From Cycas panzhihuaensis (Eukaryota; Cycadophyta), in assembly GCA_023213395.1 (NCBI GenBank), contig CM041465.1, positions 234,367,741 through 234,431,740 on the forward strand: a stretch of DNA of 64,000 bases, in the 5' to 3' direction. Under the pieces are notes generated by a model. It ran no database searches, was not told the DNA's origin, and saw only the letters and a program-made list of their open reading frames with translations. Of the stretch, positions 1 to 12,122 are shown piece by piece; the stretch's first letter is position 1; the number at the start of each line of letters is the position of its first letter. Made by a program: the position numbers and the translations under genes.

Positions 1-199
1 TCGTATAGAATTGTCATGGTTGCGACTTAAAAAAATAAGGGAAAACATCTAGTGTCTCCCACCTTGCAATTAACAAGGACATTTAAAAAATAAGCATGGA
101 GGATCGATGAAATGGTGTGAGAATTGCCGAAGGAACAATCATAACACATGGGAATGTTATTTGATACCTAAGAATAATGAGGGAAAAATACATAATGTC

Positions 200-390
200 T
201 ATTCATAAAAAATAGAACATGGAGTTACAAGATAATACAAGGGTGAGACAAGACCAATTTGTTGTTTCTTATGTCAGAGATGGGGACATTATAGATTAGA
301 GTATCCACTAGAAAATAAAGAAGGATAATATATATATAAAGAATGTGGGCCAATAGATCATGAATAATCTAATTGTCTAAAGAATAATAA
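200..390 (+). pseudogene. gag C-terminus with two zinc knuckles (decayed)
   Basis: Frame starting at 263 gives CFLCQRWGHYRLEY, a CX2CX4HX4C knuckle whose last Cys is Tyr. About 75 bases later, YKECGPIDHE*SNC is a second knuckle with the first Cys changed to Tyr and one stop. Paired knuckles of this kind bind genomic RNA in the nucleocapsid part of Gag. They sit in the same frame as the protease ORF at 698. The rest of gag lies upstream of the window. Confidence 0.6.
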
Positions 391-689
391 AGTATAAAAT
401 ACCAATTTAGTGGATATGAATTTAGATAAAAAAAAGCTAGCTTATTTGCATACATAAAGTGGAAAATCAATAGGATCTCCTTATATTTAAGATAATTTTC
501 TAGATCTAATAGTAGAGAAGTAATGATTGTAGGAGGCAATAAAAATTATTCAAGATGCAATGGAAGAAGTTCAAGATGAGTCATAACATAAAAGATTTAA
601 GGGCTTGCATTATAAAAGGAGGATAACATAACCATAAGAAGCTACAAATCCTTGGCAATGGTTGTAAACTATAAAAGATATACTTACTA

Positions 690-1345
690 AATTAGGAGTG
701 TTAATCCCTATATCAATAGTATTTAAGTGGTGGGAAGTGGGGTATTTTTTTCAAATGATATTATATCAAATTGAAAAGCTAGTTCTTAGAACCATAAAAG
801 ATATAAGAATAGACCCCATAGTTTCGATGATGTTTTTTAGAACAAACTTATATAGAACTATTATAGATGGGGGCTTAGGAGTAAATGTACTACTTAAATC
901 CTCATGGATAGCCTTGGGAAGGCCTAATGTGGTTGCCCTATATTATTCAATTAGATCAGCTATCAGTTACAAGTAAGGCCCATGGGACATTATCGAATGT
1001 CCTAGTAACAGTTGCAAAAGTAATTGTATTATTAGATTTTGGAGTAGTATGAATGTAGGATCAAAGAAAGATTTATATGACTTTGTTGGAAAGACCTTGG
1101 TTGTTGGATATAAAGGTAATTCAAGATTGGGAGATACATACATTCACCCTTTCAATAAGGGAGAAGACAATAACTTTTCCCTTATGCTCGGATGGGCTAA
1201 AGACAGAAAAGATTAAAGATGAAGGTAGAGCTTCATCTATGATAGTAACCATAGAATCTACACTGAGTTCTTGTTCTAAAACAACTTCCAAATACAACCA
1301 ATGCTACCAAGTAGCCCTTCATCATCCTATATGTTGAATTGATTG
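690..1345 (+). pseudogene. retropepsin (aspartic protease) domain, decayed
   Basis: The 92-residue ORF 698-976 contains IDGGLGVNVLLKSSWIALG, the active-site loop of plant gypsy retropepsins (usually D-G-G/S-S-x-x-N-x-L). After a frame change, 1077-1160 reads RPWLLDIKVIQDWEIHTFTL, matching the GRPWL...QDW block that follows the protease in Tat/Athila-type polyproteins. The domain would process the Gag-Pol polyprotein. It lies between the zinc knuckles and RT. The second part is in another frame, so at least one indel has occurred. Confidence 0.65.
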
Positions 1346-2205
1346 TATGATTCTTAGGAAGAAACAGAACTGACTTCATGGTATTATATGGAATACTACA
1401 TGGACTCTTCATAAGAAGAGGATGAGAAGGAGAAACAACTAGAGTCACCTCAATTAGGAAAAAATGTTCAAGGGGAATTTATTCCTATAGTTTGTAAATT
1501 GCCTAAATATAATCATGACTTAGAACAAGCAAAAAATTATTTATAACAATGTATTAAAATCATAAATAATAAATAATAGCAACAATTCTAGTATTTTATA
1601 TTTCCCTGTTCTTAGATAGAATAAGCCTAGATTTGGTATGGCATGCATGCATAAAATTTTAATTCTTGGCAAGAAATGAGTAAAACTTTTTTAATAAGAT
1701 TTTAAAGGAATAAAGTTCCCTTGTCTTAGAATGGGGATGATCTATATATGCAAAGGTGTATTCAGGAATGGATAATATAAGAAATTCAAAAAAAGATTGG
1801 ACTCGGTAGTTGGAGACAATAATTGAAGGAATCTCCTCTATCTGGTATAATTCATGTGAAAGAATAAGACTAATAGATTTGGATGCGATAGTCAAAAATT
1901 TTAATCAAACTTTTATGTATCATAGTTTAAATGAAAAAATTATCTAGGAAAAGGAAGTATATTATTTTTAAATTAAAGTTAAAGAGGAAAATATATAGGA
2001 ACAATAAACTATATATTCCATATTGGAATCTGGAGACCGTAGCATATATAACACACCAGAATATACACTAGGTCTAGATGGAAAAATGGTGCTAGGGAAA
2101 AAATTAAAAATGCAACAAATTAATACTAGGATAGAATAATATCCATGGATGATCACCTTGGTTGATTACTAGAAAGAAGAAATTGTGCAACAAATGACCT
2201 TGCTA
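1346..2205 (+). pseudogene. protease-RT linker, unassigned decayed coding
   Basis: Between the protease block and RT there are about 860 bases with broken plus-strand reading frames (for example PEYTLGLDGKMVLGK near 2060) but no motif I can name. Position alone suggests linker or connection sequence of the polyprotein. Open frames on the other strand here show no family resemblance. Confidence 0.35.
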
Positions 2206-2209
2206 TTCT

Positions 2210-3070
2210 TAGAGTATAAGGATATATTTGCCTGGTCTTAAAAGGACTTAAGAGGCATCCCACCAAAATTAAGTGAACACAAAATTGATTTGATAAAAGG
2301 GGCTAAACTAGTAAGGTAAAGGCCATAGTATATGAATCCAAAGTATAAGGAGAAAGTTAAATCTAAGCTGGATAAGATACTAGAAGTGGATTACATTTTC
2401 AAGATAAAAAATAATGAATGGGTAAGTTCCATTATAGTCATTCCAAAAAAAATGGGAAATTGAGAGTTTATGTCAACTACAAAGCTTTAAACGAAGCCAC
2501 TAAGAAGGATTCTATTCTAATTCCTTTCGTAGAGGATATTTTAGAAAAAGTAGAAGGACATGAGGTTTAGTCATTTACTGATAGATTTAGTAGGTACAAC
2601 CAGGTCTGAATTACACTAAAAGACCAATTAAAGATAACCTTCATCACTAAATGGGTTACTTATACATTTAGAGTAATGCCATATGGATTAACAAATGCCC
2701 CTACAATATTGTATACAATTATTCTCAATATTTTTAAACAAATGATAAGGAAAATAATTAAGGTATATTTGGATGATTGGGCATTGTTTACTCTATTTAA
2801 GAATCACCTTGGTTGTTTACAATTAATGTTTATAACTTGCAAAAATAATAATTTCTGTTTAAATCCTATGAAATACACCTTCATGGTGTCATTTGGGACC
2901 TTATTAGGATATGTGGTAATAAAAGATAGATTGCTTACAGATCCAAATAAAGTAGAAGTGATTTTAAAATTCCCATTACAAAAAATACAAAGGTAGATTA
3001 AAGGATTCCTAGGGATGATAGGGTACTATCAAAAGTTCATAAAAAAATATACTCAAATAGTTAACCTGCT
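2210..3070 (+). pseudogene. Ty3/gypsy reverse transcriptase domain, decayed
   Basis: Starts with YKDIFAWS*KDLRGIPP and NPKYKEKVKSKLDKILE, the N-terminal RT block of Tat/Athila elements. It continues through WVSSIIVIPKK, then PYGLTNAP and YLDDWALF, the catalytic Y-x-D-D site at about 2766. QRQIKGFLGMIGYYQKFIKK follows at about 2990, the thumb/connection motif. The longest open piece is 2676-2996 (106 residues). Several stops and at least two frame changes exist. The family role is synthesis of element cDNA in virus-like particles. Confidence 0.8.
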
Positions 3071-3109
3071 AGAAATCCTATTGAAAAAAAAGACTAAATG
3101 ACAATTGCA

Positions 3110-3610
3110 ACTTCAACAACAATTGGTATTTTAATTATTAAAAAAGAAAATAGCCTAAGTACCAATTCTTAGATTTCTAGATTAGGATAAACCCTTCCAT
3201 GTATATGTAGATGCCTCTTATTTATAATTGGGTGTCTATTAACATGGCTAGAAGATGATTAAATTAATCTACTAATTTATTTTGCAAGTAAAAAATTAGC
3301 ATGAGAAAATAACTATTCAATAACAAAACAAAAAGGGTTAAGCATGGTATATTCTCTCTAGAAGTTCATACACTATTTACTAGTTAACCCATTTATTTTT
3401 TTTTGTAGATTATCAGGCACTTCAATATTTAATTAATAAGCCCATAGTTCAAGGAAGAATTAATAGGTAGCTTATGTTGTTCCAAGAGTTCAATTTCAAG
3501 ATCATTGTCAAGAAAGGAGCTAAGCATATAATTCCAGATTTACTATCAAGGGAAGTGGATGGGGAACTAGTAATAGAAATCTAAGATGATTTTCCAGATG
3601 TAGAACTATT
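3110..3610 (+). pseudogene. RNase H domain, decayed
   Basis: The frame reads PFHVYVDASYLQLGVY near 3195, the first catalytic Asp block of gypsy RNase H, followed by HEKITIQ*QNKKGLSMVYSL and HYLLVNPFIF, matching the usual 'YS.TE.E.LA...A..K.RHYL' pattern. The domain is interrupted by at least six stops. It directly follows RT, as expected for gypsy pol. Confidence 0.6.
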
Positions 3611-3779
3611 TACCATCCAAGCAGTTCCTAAATGATATGAGGATATAGCACAATATCTAGTAATAGGATAAACACCACTAGGGATGGAGTGTGTTGAATG
3701 ATAAATCTTTACCAAGAAAACTTTTCCCTTCTAATTGATTTAAGGAATGTTGTATAGGATAGGATTCAATCAAGTCATA

Positions 3780-4720
3780 AGGAGATGTATAATGGAACAT
3801 GAAGTAGAAGTTGTTATCAGAGAAGCCTATGAAGGAGTTACAACAAAACACCAAGGTACTAAATCAACAGGTAAGAAAATCTTATTGGCAAGACTCTAGT
3901 AGCCTATAATCTTTAAAGATATACAAAAGTAGGTTTAGAGATATGATCTATTCCAATGAGTGGGAACGCTGGCAAAAAATCATTTCATACCTTTGTGACC
4001 TATATTGGTTCAAGCTCTATTTGAAAAATGGGGATTAGATTTCATTAGATCTATTAGTCCACTAGCTCAATATGTAAACATAAGGTACATTTTGGTTACT
4101 ACTGATTTTCTAACAAAGTGGACCAAAGTAAAGGTAATGAGGATGTACGACACTTAAAGTATAGAATAGTTTCTATACAAAATAATAATTATCTAGTTTG
4201 GCTACCTATTAGAAATTATTTTAGATTAAGGAAGTAGCTTCCTTAATGAAACAATAAAACATTTAACATAAGATTTTTTTATTCAACATTCAAAGTCTTC
4301 CTTATATTATCCATAAGTAAATGTGCAAGTGGAAAGCACTAATAAAATTTTGAAGCTAGTATTATTCAAAATCTACAATCAAGGGTGAATAGACTAAGCA
4401 GAGTGACTCCATTCAATTTTATAGGCTCATAGGATAATAATAAAGTAGCCTCATAAGAAACCTCTATTCCAGTTGGTCTATGAACTAAAATTCATACTTC
4501 CTTTAGAATTCTAAACAAAAAATTTGAGAGTGGCATCTGAGCTATGACTGTTTGAGGATGATTCATAGAACCAACATTATGTAAATTTAATGAAACTAGA
4601 TGAAAAATAGGCAAGAGCTTGGTGGGAACTAAAAGTAAGAAGATGAGAAGAAAGGCATGGCATGATCAACATCTCAAAGTACCATAGTTTTAGGAAGGAG
4701 ACCTTATTCTTCTTTATGAC
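3780..4720 (+). pseudogene. Ty3/gypsy integrase domain, decayed
   Basis: The HHCC zinc region is seen as EAYEGVTTKHQGTKSTGKKI and RYDLFQ*VGT, where the two cysteines have become Tyr and Phe. The catalytic core follows: KWGLDFIRSISPLAQY, then RYILVTTDFLTKWTKVKVM, then ILD*GSSFLNETIKHL with the second Asp. QVESTNKILK near 4330 carries the Glu of the D,D-E triad. Order after RNase H is canonical for Ty3/gypsy. Frames are broken; no activity is possible. Confidence 0.7.
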
Positions 4721-4954
4721 AATAAGTTTCAAATTAAACCTAAAAAATTAAAGTTGTTGTGGCTTGTTCCATACAAGATAAACTAAATTCAGTCAAATGG
4801 AGTAGTACAACTCTAACAACTTAACAGAACACTATTGGAAAAACTAGTCAATGGAAGTGAACTGAAATAGTATATAGTTAAAAAAAAAAAAAAAAAGAGG
4901 ACAAGAACCATATGAATAGAAATTCCCTTATGAATTCAAAATATAGATGTAAGA

Positions 4955-6240
4955 AGTTATAATTTGGACACAGGAAGTTGCAACTTGTACGTAAGAAGTC
5001 ACAACTTGGATGCAAGAAGTTACAACCTAGACACAAGAAGTTGTAACTTGGATGTAAAAAAGAAGTTACATCATAGATATAAGTGGTTGTAACCTAGATG
5101 CAAGAAGTTACAACTTAGACACAAGTGGTTGTAACTAGGATGCAGTAAGTTGCATCTTGGATGTAAGCAGTTACAACCTGGATGAAAGAAGTTGTAACTT
5201 AAGTGGAGGAAGTTACAACTTGGATGCAAGAATTTGTGACTTGGATGAAAGAAGTTATAACTTGGACATAAGAAGTTGGAATTTGGATAAAATATGTTAC
5301 AACTTGGATATAAGAAGTTGCACTTAAACATAAGAAGTTGTAACTTAGATGCAAGAAGTTGCAACCTAGATGTAAGAAGTTGCAACTTGGATGTAGAAAA
5401 GAAGTTGTAACTTGGATATAAGATGTTGCAACCTAGACACAAGTGGTTATAACCAGGATGTAGGAAGTTGAAACCTGGATGTAAGAAGTTACAACCTAGA
5501 TGAAAGAAGTTACAGCTTAGATGTAGAAAGTTGTAACTTAGATACAAGAAGTTATAAATTAGACACAAGAAGTTGTAACTTGGATGAAATAAGTTATAAC
5601 TTGGACATAGAAATTATAACTTAGATGCAAGAAGTTGTAACTTACATGCAAGAAGTTACAACCTAGATGTATGAAGTTGCAACATGGACATAGAAAAGAA
5701 GTTACAACTTGGATGTAAACATTTATAGCCTAAAGTTATATCTTGGATATAAGTGGTTACAACCAAAATATAAGAGGTTATAATCTGGATGCAAATAGTT
5801 ACAATCATGGCATAAGAAGTTACAACCTGGAAGCAAATAATTGCAACCTGAATGTAAGTAGTTACAACCAAGACACAAGTAGTTATAACCAAGATACAAG
5901 TAGCTGAAATTGAGATATATGAAGTTGGAACCTAGATACAAGTAGTTGCAACTGGGATGTAAATAGTTATAGCTTAGATGGAAGTAGTTGTAACCAGGAT
6001 GCAAGTAGTTATAACCTGGATGCAAGTAATTATAACAAAAAAGTAAGAAGTTGCAACCTAAACATAAGAGGTTATAAGAAATCATAACCAAGATGTAATT
6101 TGAATAGAAAGAAATTGTAACCTAGATGTAAAGTGGTTACAACTAGGATAAAGGGTCATAACTTAGAACAAAATGATTATAACTTAGACAGAAGTAATTA
6201 TAACTAGGCCAAAATTAATAGCAACTAAAAAGCTAAATGA
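4955..6240 (+). repeat. 21-bp tandem minisatellite, about 60 degenerate units
   Basis: The approximate unit is AAGTTRYAACYTRGAYRYAAG (21 bp), repeated with substitutions and short indels from just after the pol remnant. GTTACAAC and its reverse complement GTTGTAAC both occur at the same place in different units, so the core is nearly self-complementary. Because 21 is a multiple of three, the minus strand stays open for 165 and 122 codons as a heptapeptide repeat of the type CNFLHPS/YNHLCLG. That looks like a by-product of the repeat length, not a gene. Tandem repeats between pol and the 3' LTR are known in Tat/Ogre elements. Confidence 0.85.
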
Positions 6241-6912
6241 GTTACAAACTTGGAGTAATTAGTTGAGATTCAGAAATGTCATAAATTAGAGGCAAAATGA
6301 GTATAATGAGATACGACCATCTATAACTTAGGTAAGATGACAACCAGGAAGGTAAAACAGTTATGACTTAGAAAATAAGAATGGTGAAAAAGTCATAGTA
6401 AGCAAGATAGAAGATTACAAATTACTCCATACTATGAGGAGTGGCAAAACCAAGTGTAGTCTAAACAATTGGAAGAAGTAATAGGTAATTAGAAGGAATA
6501 CAATTGCTCCTAATAAAAAGGAAATTCTGTGAAGGAATACAGTGACATCAAATCAACATAAAAGTTGAAGGAAATTTAATTAATGATGACAATAATGGAG
6601 TGGTGAAAATCGATGATAACTAACAGATGCATGTATCAAGATAATACAAAATATAAAGATGGTGATAGGTGGTCAACATGTATTAGAGGGTCAGAAAGGA
6701 AGTACGTTGGGGTTACAACTAAGTAATTACAACCATGATCTAAAGTCATGATGGTTTTTCATGGTTTAGTGGAATATAAGTAGTAAATTTGAGGATGAAC
6801 TAGGGAAGTTTTATAAAAGAAATTATGGATGAGCAAGATAAAGGACATCAGATAAATTTAGGTTAAGTTATGGGAAGTAGATGATGAGGGAATCAGGCAT
6901 GCATGGTGGAAC
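6241..6912. other. A+T-rich stretch between minisatellite and third ORF
   Basis: Scattered GTTACAA-type fragments continue at low density (for example around 6715 and 6730), which suggests fading minisatellite. No open frame or motif was recognised. Confidence 0.4.
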
Positions 6913-8590
6913 ATGCCTAAGGAGAATGAAAGAAAAATCAAAGTAACAAAGGTGATATTCAAACAGTTTGTTCAGATTGGGTTATTTCTAGTTGCCATAA
7001 ATTTTATGATGGAAATAATTCAACTGGTAGATCATCAACCCAATCTCTTGGATATTTTAGCAAAATTTATTATGAAAATCTTAGGGTTACTAGACTTAGG
7101 TGAAGAGTTACCCAGAGATAAAAGGATTCCATATGGGCAAGAAACAAAGTAATTGGTTACCCAAATTATAGATGTCTCCATATCTAGTATTCATATTGCT
7201 AGTACTACAGATGACTTGATACATTAGGTGGCTCATTTCCTCTTTACTAGGGTGATATTAATTTAGAAGAACTTGTTTGTACCTACAAAAATGAGATCAA
7301 CACTCTTATGGGTAGTAAAAGGAGATAAGTTCAACTGGGCAACATTTCTTTTAGTTAGATTTTAAAACAAATTGAATAGCATTAAGGCTAAACCTCAGTC
7401 AATCATATTTTATCATCAAAGTTTATTCTAAGTATTACTATACTCTTAGTGTCCAAAGATAAGAGTTACCAAAGGCAAAGCCAGAATAAGCAGCAATGAG
7501 TGGATGGTTCAACCTTTTCAAGGAGAAGGGAGAAATTTAATGAGGGGAGCTTCAAGAAAAAGTGAAGAAGTTTTTCTTGAAGAAGGCTTAAGCTAGCAAT
7601 CTTTAGATGACATCAATAGAGAAGAAAGAGAGGAAATAGTAGTGGGAAGAGGTGAACTTACCAACTGATAAGGAGAAAGAAGAAGAGGAACATAAAGCAA
7701 AAGAGGACAAGAAGAAGAAGGAGGAAATCACAAAAGGAAAATAGAAAGTAGGCTACATGTCAGTCAAGAAGAAAGTATAAGAGCAGTAGCCAACCCAACA
7801 ACCTCAAAAAGTTCCTAACACTAAAGAAGAAAGAAGAAGAAAAAGAAGAGTTACTGCAAAAAAATTAGAAAAAGAAATTTTAGAAATTTTGAACAGCTAA
7901 CTAACTGAGGTGGACTTTGATTTCAATAATGAAGAGCTAACAAAGGAAGGATTGATCCAATGGAATGCCAGCCATACAATGTAGCACACTAGAAGATTCC
8001 ATTCTTGGCCAAAGTTATTTGGAATCTGGTGACTGAGTTGGAAGTTTGGAACAAGAGACCACCACTAGATTTACAAAGAATCCAAAAAGTAGAAGACTAG
8101 TTAACTACATGTGAGGTAAAATTAGGCTTCTTAATTAAGTTTATAATGCATTAGGTGGGCTATACTTCCCATGTAGAGCATTTGATACTAGCTTTCAACA
8201 CTTTATTTGATGAATAGATTCCACTAGGATTGGAGAAGGTGATTTGTAAATTGGGAGCTTGGATAATGTAGACATGAGAAGATGTTGAGTATGCTAATCA
8301 CTTCTAGTCTATGATCAAATCCTTACAATAGGACCTATTGTCATTAGAGACAAGGAAATACAAGTTGGAAGAGGAAATTAAATAATTATATTCATGGAAG
8401 AAGCTAACAATGGCCTAATTACAAGTACTACACAATGTGGTTATCCTCTATGGCCACTATAAAATGCAAGGCATAAATCCACCATGTACAATTTATAGGC
8501 CTGATCCATAGCAGATTCATGTATAAATAGAAAAGATTAAAAGGGACCAAGAAAATTAATCTATCATGTATTGTTTTAAATTCTATTCTT
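6913..8590 (+). pseudogene. unidentified third ORF of the gypsy remnant, decayed by C-to-T changes
   Basis: From ATG 6913 one frame can be followed to about 7550 and again from 7960 to 8580, with a Lys/Glu-rich middle section in shifted frame. In the final 210 codons I count 13 stops, all explainable as single C-to-T changes of Gln (TAG, TAA) or Arg (TGA) codons, with no frameshift. This pattern indicates a once-functional protein of about 550 residues. The N-terminal half is mixed hydrophobic (for example QIGLFLVAINFMMEIIQL), the middle is charged (EEEEHKAKEDKKKKEE), and the C-terminal half looks helical. No retroviral enzyme motif is visible. Its place after pol is where some Athila/Tat elements carry an extra or envelope-like ORF, but I see no clear signal peptide or membrane anchor. 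Function is unknown. Confidence 0.5.
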
Positions 8591-8600
8591 ATTTTTCTAA

Positions 8601-9560
8601 AATTTTGGTACTTATAAATGAGAATACTTATAATTTTTGTGAAGGGAAAGATGTATATGGCTGTATTAGTTACAACCCATTTTATATATTGGAATGGTTG
8701 AAACTAACTCAAGTCATTAGCAAATATAAATAAAACATTGTAGAGACATCATCATCATTTTTTTTAGATTGTAATGTTTTGTCCATAGTCACACAGAATG
8801 TAGTCATCTACATTCCATGTCTATTGTATTTATTCTAACTCTTATGTGTACTACTCTAGATTATCTCTAGTTGTGAGAGAACTAGAGCAACTTGTCATAA
8901 TGTAGTGATGATGGTTCTTGTTCTCATAACATCATGTCTCTAAATTGTAACAAATAGTTGTAACTTTGTTGTTTATGTACCTATTTCTATATGTAATTAA
9001 ATGAATCGACACATAGTGCACTACCCCTTAATGTCCCCAAGAAAAGTCTCATTAGAAGAAGGTCATTGGGAATATAATAAACATATACAAAAGTAAATGC
9101 TTTGACATGACTTGAAGGATCTTGCCTAAGTATTCCACTAAACTTTGGTTACTCAAGAATGAAAGGGGAAAGGCTATAAAGAAAAACCTCAAATGGGGAA
9201 GGGCTATTCTTATAAATAATATGTGGCTTCCTCTCTTAAAGTTACATGGTTATATGAGAGGGGAAATGCTATGAGATAAAGGCTAAATAAGTTTTATAGG
9301 CTTAAGAATAATCCTAGGGCTTATACTTGAGTGAGATGCATGAGCATGAGGTATTAGACCAATGAGTTCTTACATTAGGATATGAGTGTAGAAAGAAATA
9401 AAATTAATCCAAGATGGGTTTTACTCATAAGGATATGTAATAAAGTTTTGAAGATGAGACATAGGTGCTCTATAACCATGATAAAGAAAGAATCCATGGT
9501 GATCCATGGAACAATATATGATAGAGTCACTTTAGAACCAATTAAGAAGCAATGTGTTAT
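8601..9560. other. no recognisable gene; probable retroelement UTR/LTR debris
   Basis: A+T-rich, with stops in all frames beyond about 100 codons. A 3' LTR for the upstream gypsy remnant would be expected here or further on, but no matching copy exists in the window to define it. Confidence 0.4.
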
Positions 9561-9664
9561 ACAAGTTCTTAAGTAGATGTGAAAGATATATATATATTTA
9601 GGTTTTGAATATGCAACTAAGAAGCTTTGGAAACTCCCTAGTATGGTCATAAAAAATGGTGTCA
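9561..9664 (-). other. 5' leader and primer-binding site next to LTR-A
   Basis: The sequence left of LTR-A matches that left of LTR-C (shared words AGTARATGTGAAAGAT and AATATGCAACTARGAAGCTTT). On the minus strand the first bases after the LTR read TGACACCATTTTTTATGACC. This resembles a PBS of the type TGGCGCCGTTGCCGGGGA after several transitions. If so, LTR-A is the 5' LTR of a minus-strand element truncated to its left. Confidence 0.4.
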
Positions 9665-12122
9665 CATCTTAGGGCCGATCACCTAAAGTGAGTCTCTGAG
9701 AAGATAAACTAAAGGTGATAGGTCTCAAGGGGAAACTCTTTCAACCAATCCCTAAGGAGAGGTCTTGTCTACTTGTGGAGTTAATCAAAGGTGAAAGAAC
9801 TAAATTAGTTTAAGTTATAAAATAGTTCACATATGCATGAGAGAAATAAATCTAGACCTAAATAAATTAAATCACAACAAATAATAACAAACCAAGCCTA
9901 CATATAAATCTAGCATATAATCTTAGTTTGAATAAATACAATAAGGAATGAACATGCAATCAACCAAATCATGTGAGATGTGAATATAATTTCTTCCACT
10001 TTTTTCTTTTTATATTTCTTGAATGACTTGAAATAAAAAAGAAATAATAAAGCACATGTGACAAAGGAGTTATAGAAACTCGTATTTCACTTATGTTTAT
10101 CTTATTGATCACTCTTTTACTTGCATTTTTAAATCTTTTGGATTTACTTAATAGGAAATAAAAGAATAAATAAAGTAAGTAATTACATGCTCAGAAGCTC
10201 TTAGTTCTAAGCCTACTCAACAATTTCTTAACTATCTTTTTATGTGTAAGTAAGAGTGAAGAGTCAAACAAAGCAATTAAGAAATATCAGAAACACACTT
10301 TGTCCTTTCCTTTTCTTCTTCTCTTTTGCTTACTTATGCAACTAAGAAAAAATAACATTGATATTATAATAATTCTTGTGAAGAAAAGGTTTCAAATGAA
10401 ACTTCACAAACTCATTAAGATTCAAATAATAACCATGTTTCACAAGAGAGGCAACTAGTTTGAGTCACCTTTAACTCCATAGAAGAGAGCTGAGATGCTC
10501 ACCTTACTAAATAGATTTATTCCTACTTATCATTCACCTCTTCTCAAGAGCTTGGCTTGATTTACTTTAACCCTTTTTTGGGTCAAATTCATTAAGAATT
10601 ATGAATTGGGAAAAATAGATGTGTATGAATGTGATTACTTAACAAAAAACTATAACTAAAGATTGAAACTAGTTCGATTTTAGGAAATAGTCTTTTAATG
10701 ACTTCAACAATGTGGTAGAAGCTTGGAATCAAAATTGGTTTGATTCCAAGTTTAATCACTCAAAAGAACTAGCAAAAACAACTAGACATTAATGAAAATA
10801 AAAGTAAAATGGCAATTGAAAAACTCTTTATTTATTTATTTATCTATGTTTAAAAATGAACTTAAAATAAACTTTGAGTAATTTCTAAAGCTAACAACTA
10901 ATTTATATAAAGTTATCTTTGATATGAGAGAAATAAGTGGAGTATGACTCAAATTGATGCTTCGCTTTAGCTCAACATATTACCACCAAGTCCAAGTGTC
11001 ATGAGAGTGACAGGTTTGATAGTAAGGATAGTTGAAGGAGAGCATGATGTAAACAAGAAATTAACAAAAACTATAAGAAGATTATCCCAATAAGTTAGTG
11101 AGAAGGTGAGCCTAAAAATTGGATAATAATTAAGGTGAAAGTGGTCCTTCAATCCTTCTAGTAGAATCAATAATTTCTCAAGAAGAATGGTTTTCAATGA
11201 ACTTCCAAATAGCAAAAAAAGTACTACTAATGGTTAGCAAAAATTTGGTATTATTTTATTATATTAAAATAGTCTCTTTGTAAACTCTAATAATGTACAA
11301 GGATTTATAGAGATTAAGAGGAAGAAAGGTGGGAAAGAATACCATGGTATTTTGCCCATAGTTTTGATGATTCCTAATAACTAAATCTTTGAATGGAGAA
11401 AGGTAAGATATAATTACAAGGTAAATAGGTTATGTGAAGTGACACCAAACTCTAAATCTAGGCAATTACCATTAAGAAAATTATAAAAAATTAGCATTCT
11501 ATATTAAATTTTTAGTTACAATAGTTGAAAATGTAATTGTATACTAAAAAAGTCATTAGTGTATTTTATTTATAAAGTTATATTTTTATAATATCAAAAA
11601 TATAACAAAACAAAAAGTGACTAAAAAGTAGAAAACCAAAAGCAATTTTGCAAAAAATAACTTATTAAGGAGTCCAAGATTAGAAAATACATGGATGACA
11701 CTTAAATCACTACAAACTAAGTTAAAAAAGTAATTAAAATAAGGTTAAAAATGATCAAATAACATTATCATACTAAGCATAAAGTTGGACAAAGAAAGGA
11801 AATCTTAGAGGAAGATGGAAATTATGCTAAATAAAAGATTTAACACATCATAATGTTAGTCATTAATAAAAATATCATCATTATCATATATAAACAATCA
11901 CCCAATCAACATTCCATGGCTTAAAATCATATAATTAGTTGAAAGACATGTCTAAATTAGAGACTAAACTATAGGATGTTAAACTAAAAGCAAACCATTA
12001 ATAAATCATGTTATCCAAGAGATATTTGTTATATAAGTACAAGAGATGACCATTGAATGGATTAAGATAACTAGATTATATATGAACCTCATCATGGCAA
12101 GAGGACTGATTATGGTGAAACA
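9665..12122 (-). mobile_element. LTR-A: long LTR, same family as LTR-B and LTR-C
   Basis: Aligns along its length with 26551-29356 (LTR-B) and 59651-62476 (LTR-C). Shared blocks include CTAARCCYAMTYAAYAA near 10215 and the common right end GATTATGGTGAAACA. It keeps the terminal CA at 12121-12122, while the opposite end reads CATC where C has TGAC. It is 2458 bp against about 2.8 kb for the others and lacks the segment that in B and C carries TCCTTACCCCAAAATAAA. Orientation is inferred from B and C. No partner LTR of the same insertion was found nearby, so it is a fragment or a rearranged copy. Confidence 0.7.

Larger units (their letters stand above)
1..8600 (+). mobile_element. Ty3/gypsy element remnant, Tat/Athila-like, plus strand
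   Basis: Domains appear in gypsy order on the plus strand: double zinc knuckle, retropepsin, RT, RNase H, integrase. The integrase reads KWGLDFIRSI and RYILVTTDFLTKW, wording typical of the Tat/Athila branch of plant Ty3 elements. The 5' LTR and most of gag lie before base 1. The 3' LTR was not found, so the right edge is a guess placed after the third ORF. Reading frames are broken by many stops and several frameshifts, so the copy cannot be coding. A 21-bp minisatellite and an extra ORF remnant follow pol; such additions are known in the 3' regions of Tat-lineage elements. Assignment of the last part (6.2-8.6 kb) to the same element is inferred from orientation and adjacency only. Confidence 0.75.

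Noticed and set aside
5071-6091. Minus-strand ORFs of 165 and 122 codons with a Cys/Asn/Leu heptapeptide repeat
   Set aside because: They coincide exactly with the 21-bp minisatellite; any stop-free 21-bp unit stays open. No codon-level conservation is visible.
4955-6240. CRISPR-like array
   Set aside because: Units are contiguous 21-bp tandem repeats without unique spacers, in a plant retroelement context.
1-12122. One minus-strand element joining LTR-A to the 5' gypsy remnant
   Set aside because: The gypsy pol is on the plus strand, whereas the PBS beside LTR-A indicates a minus-strand element, so they are separate.
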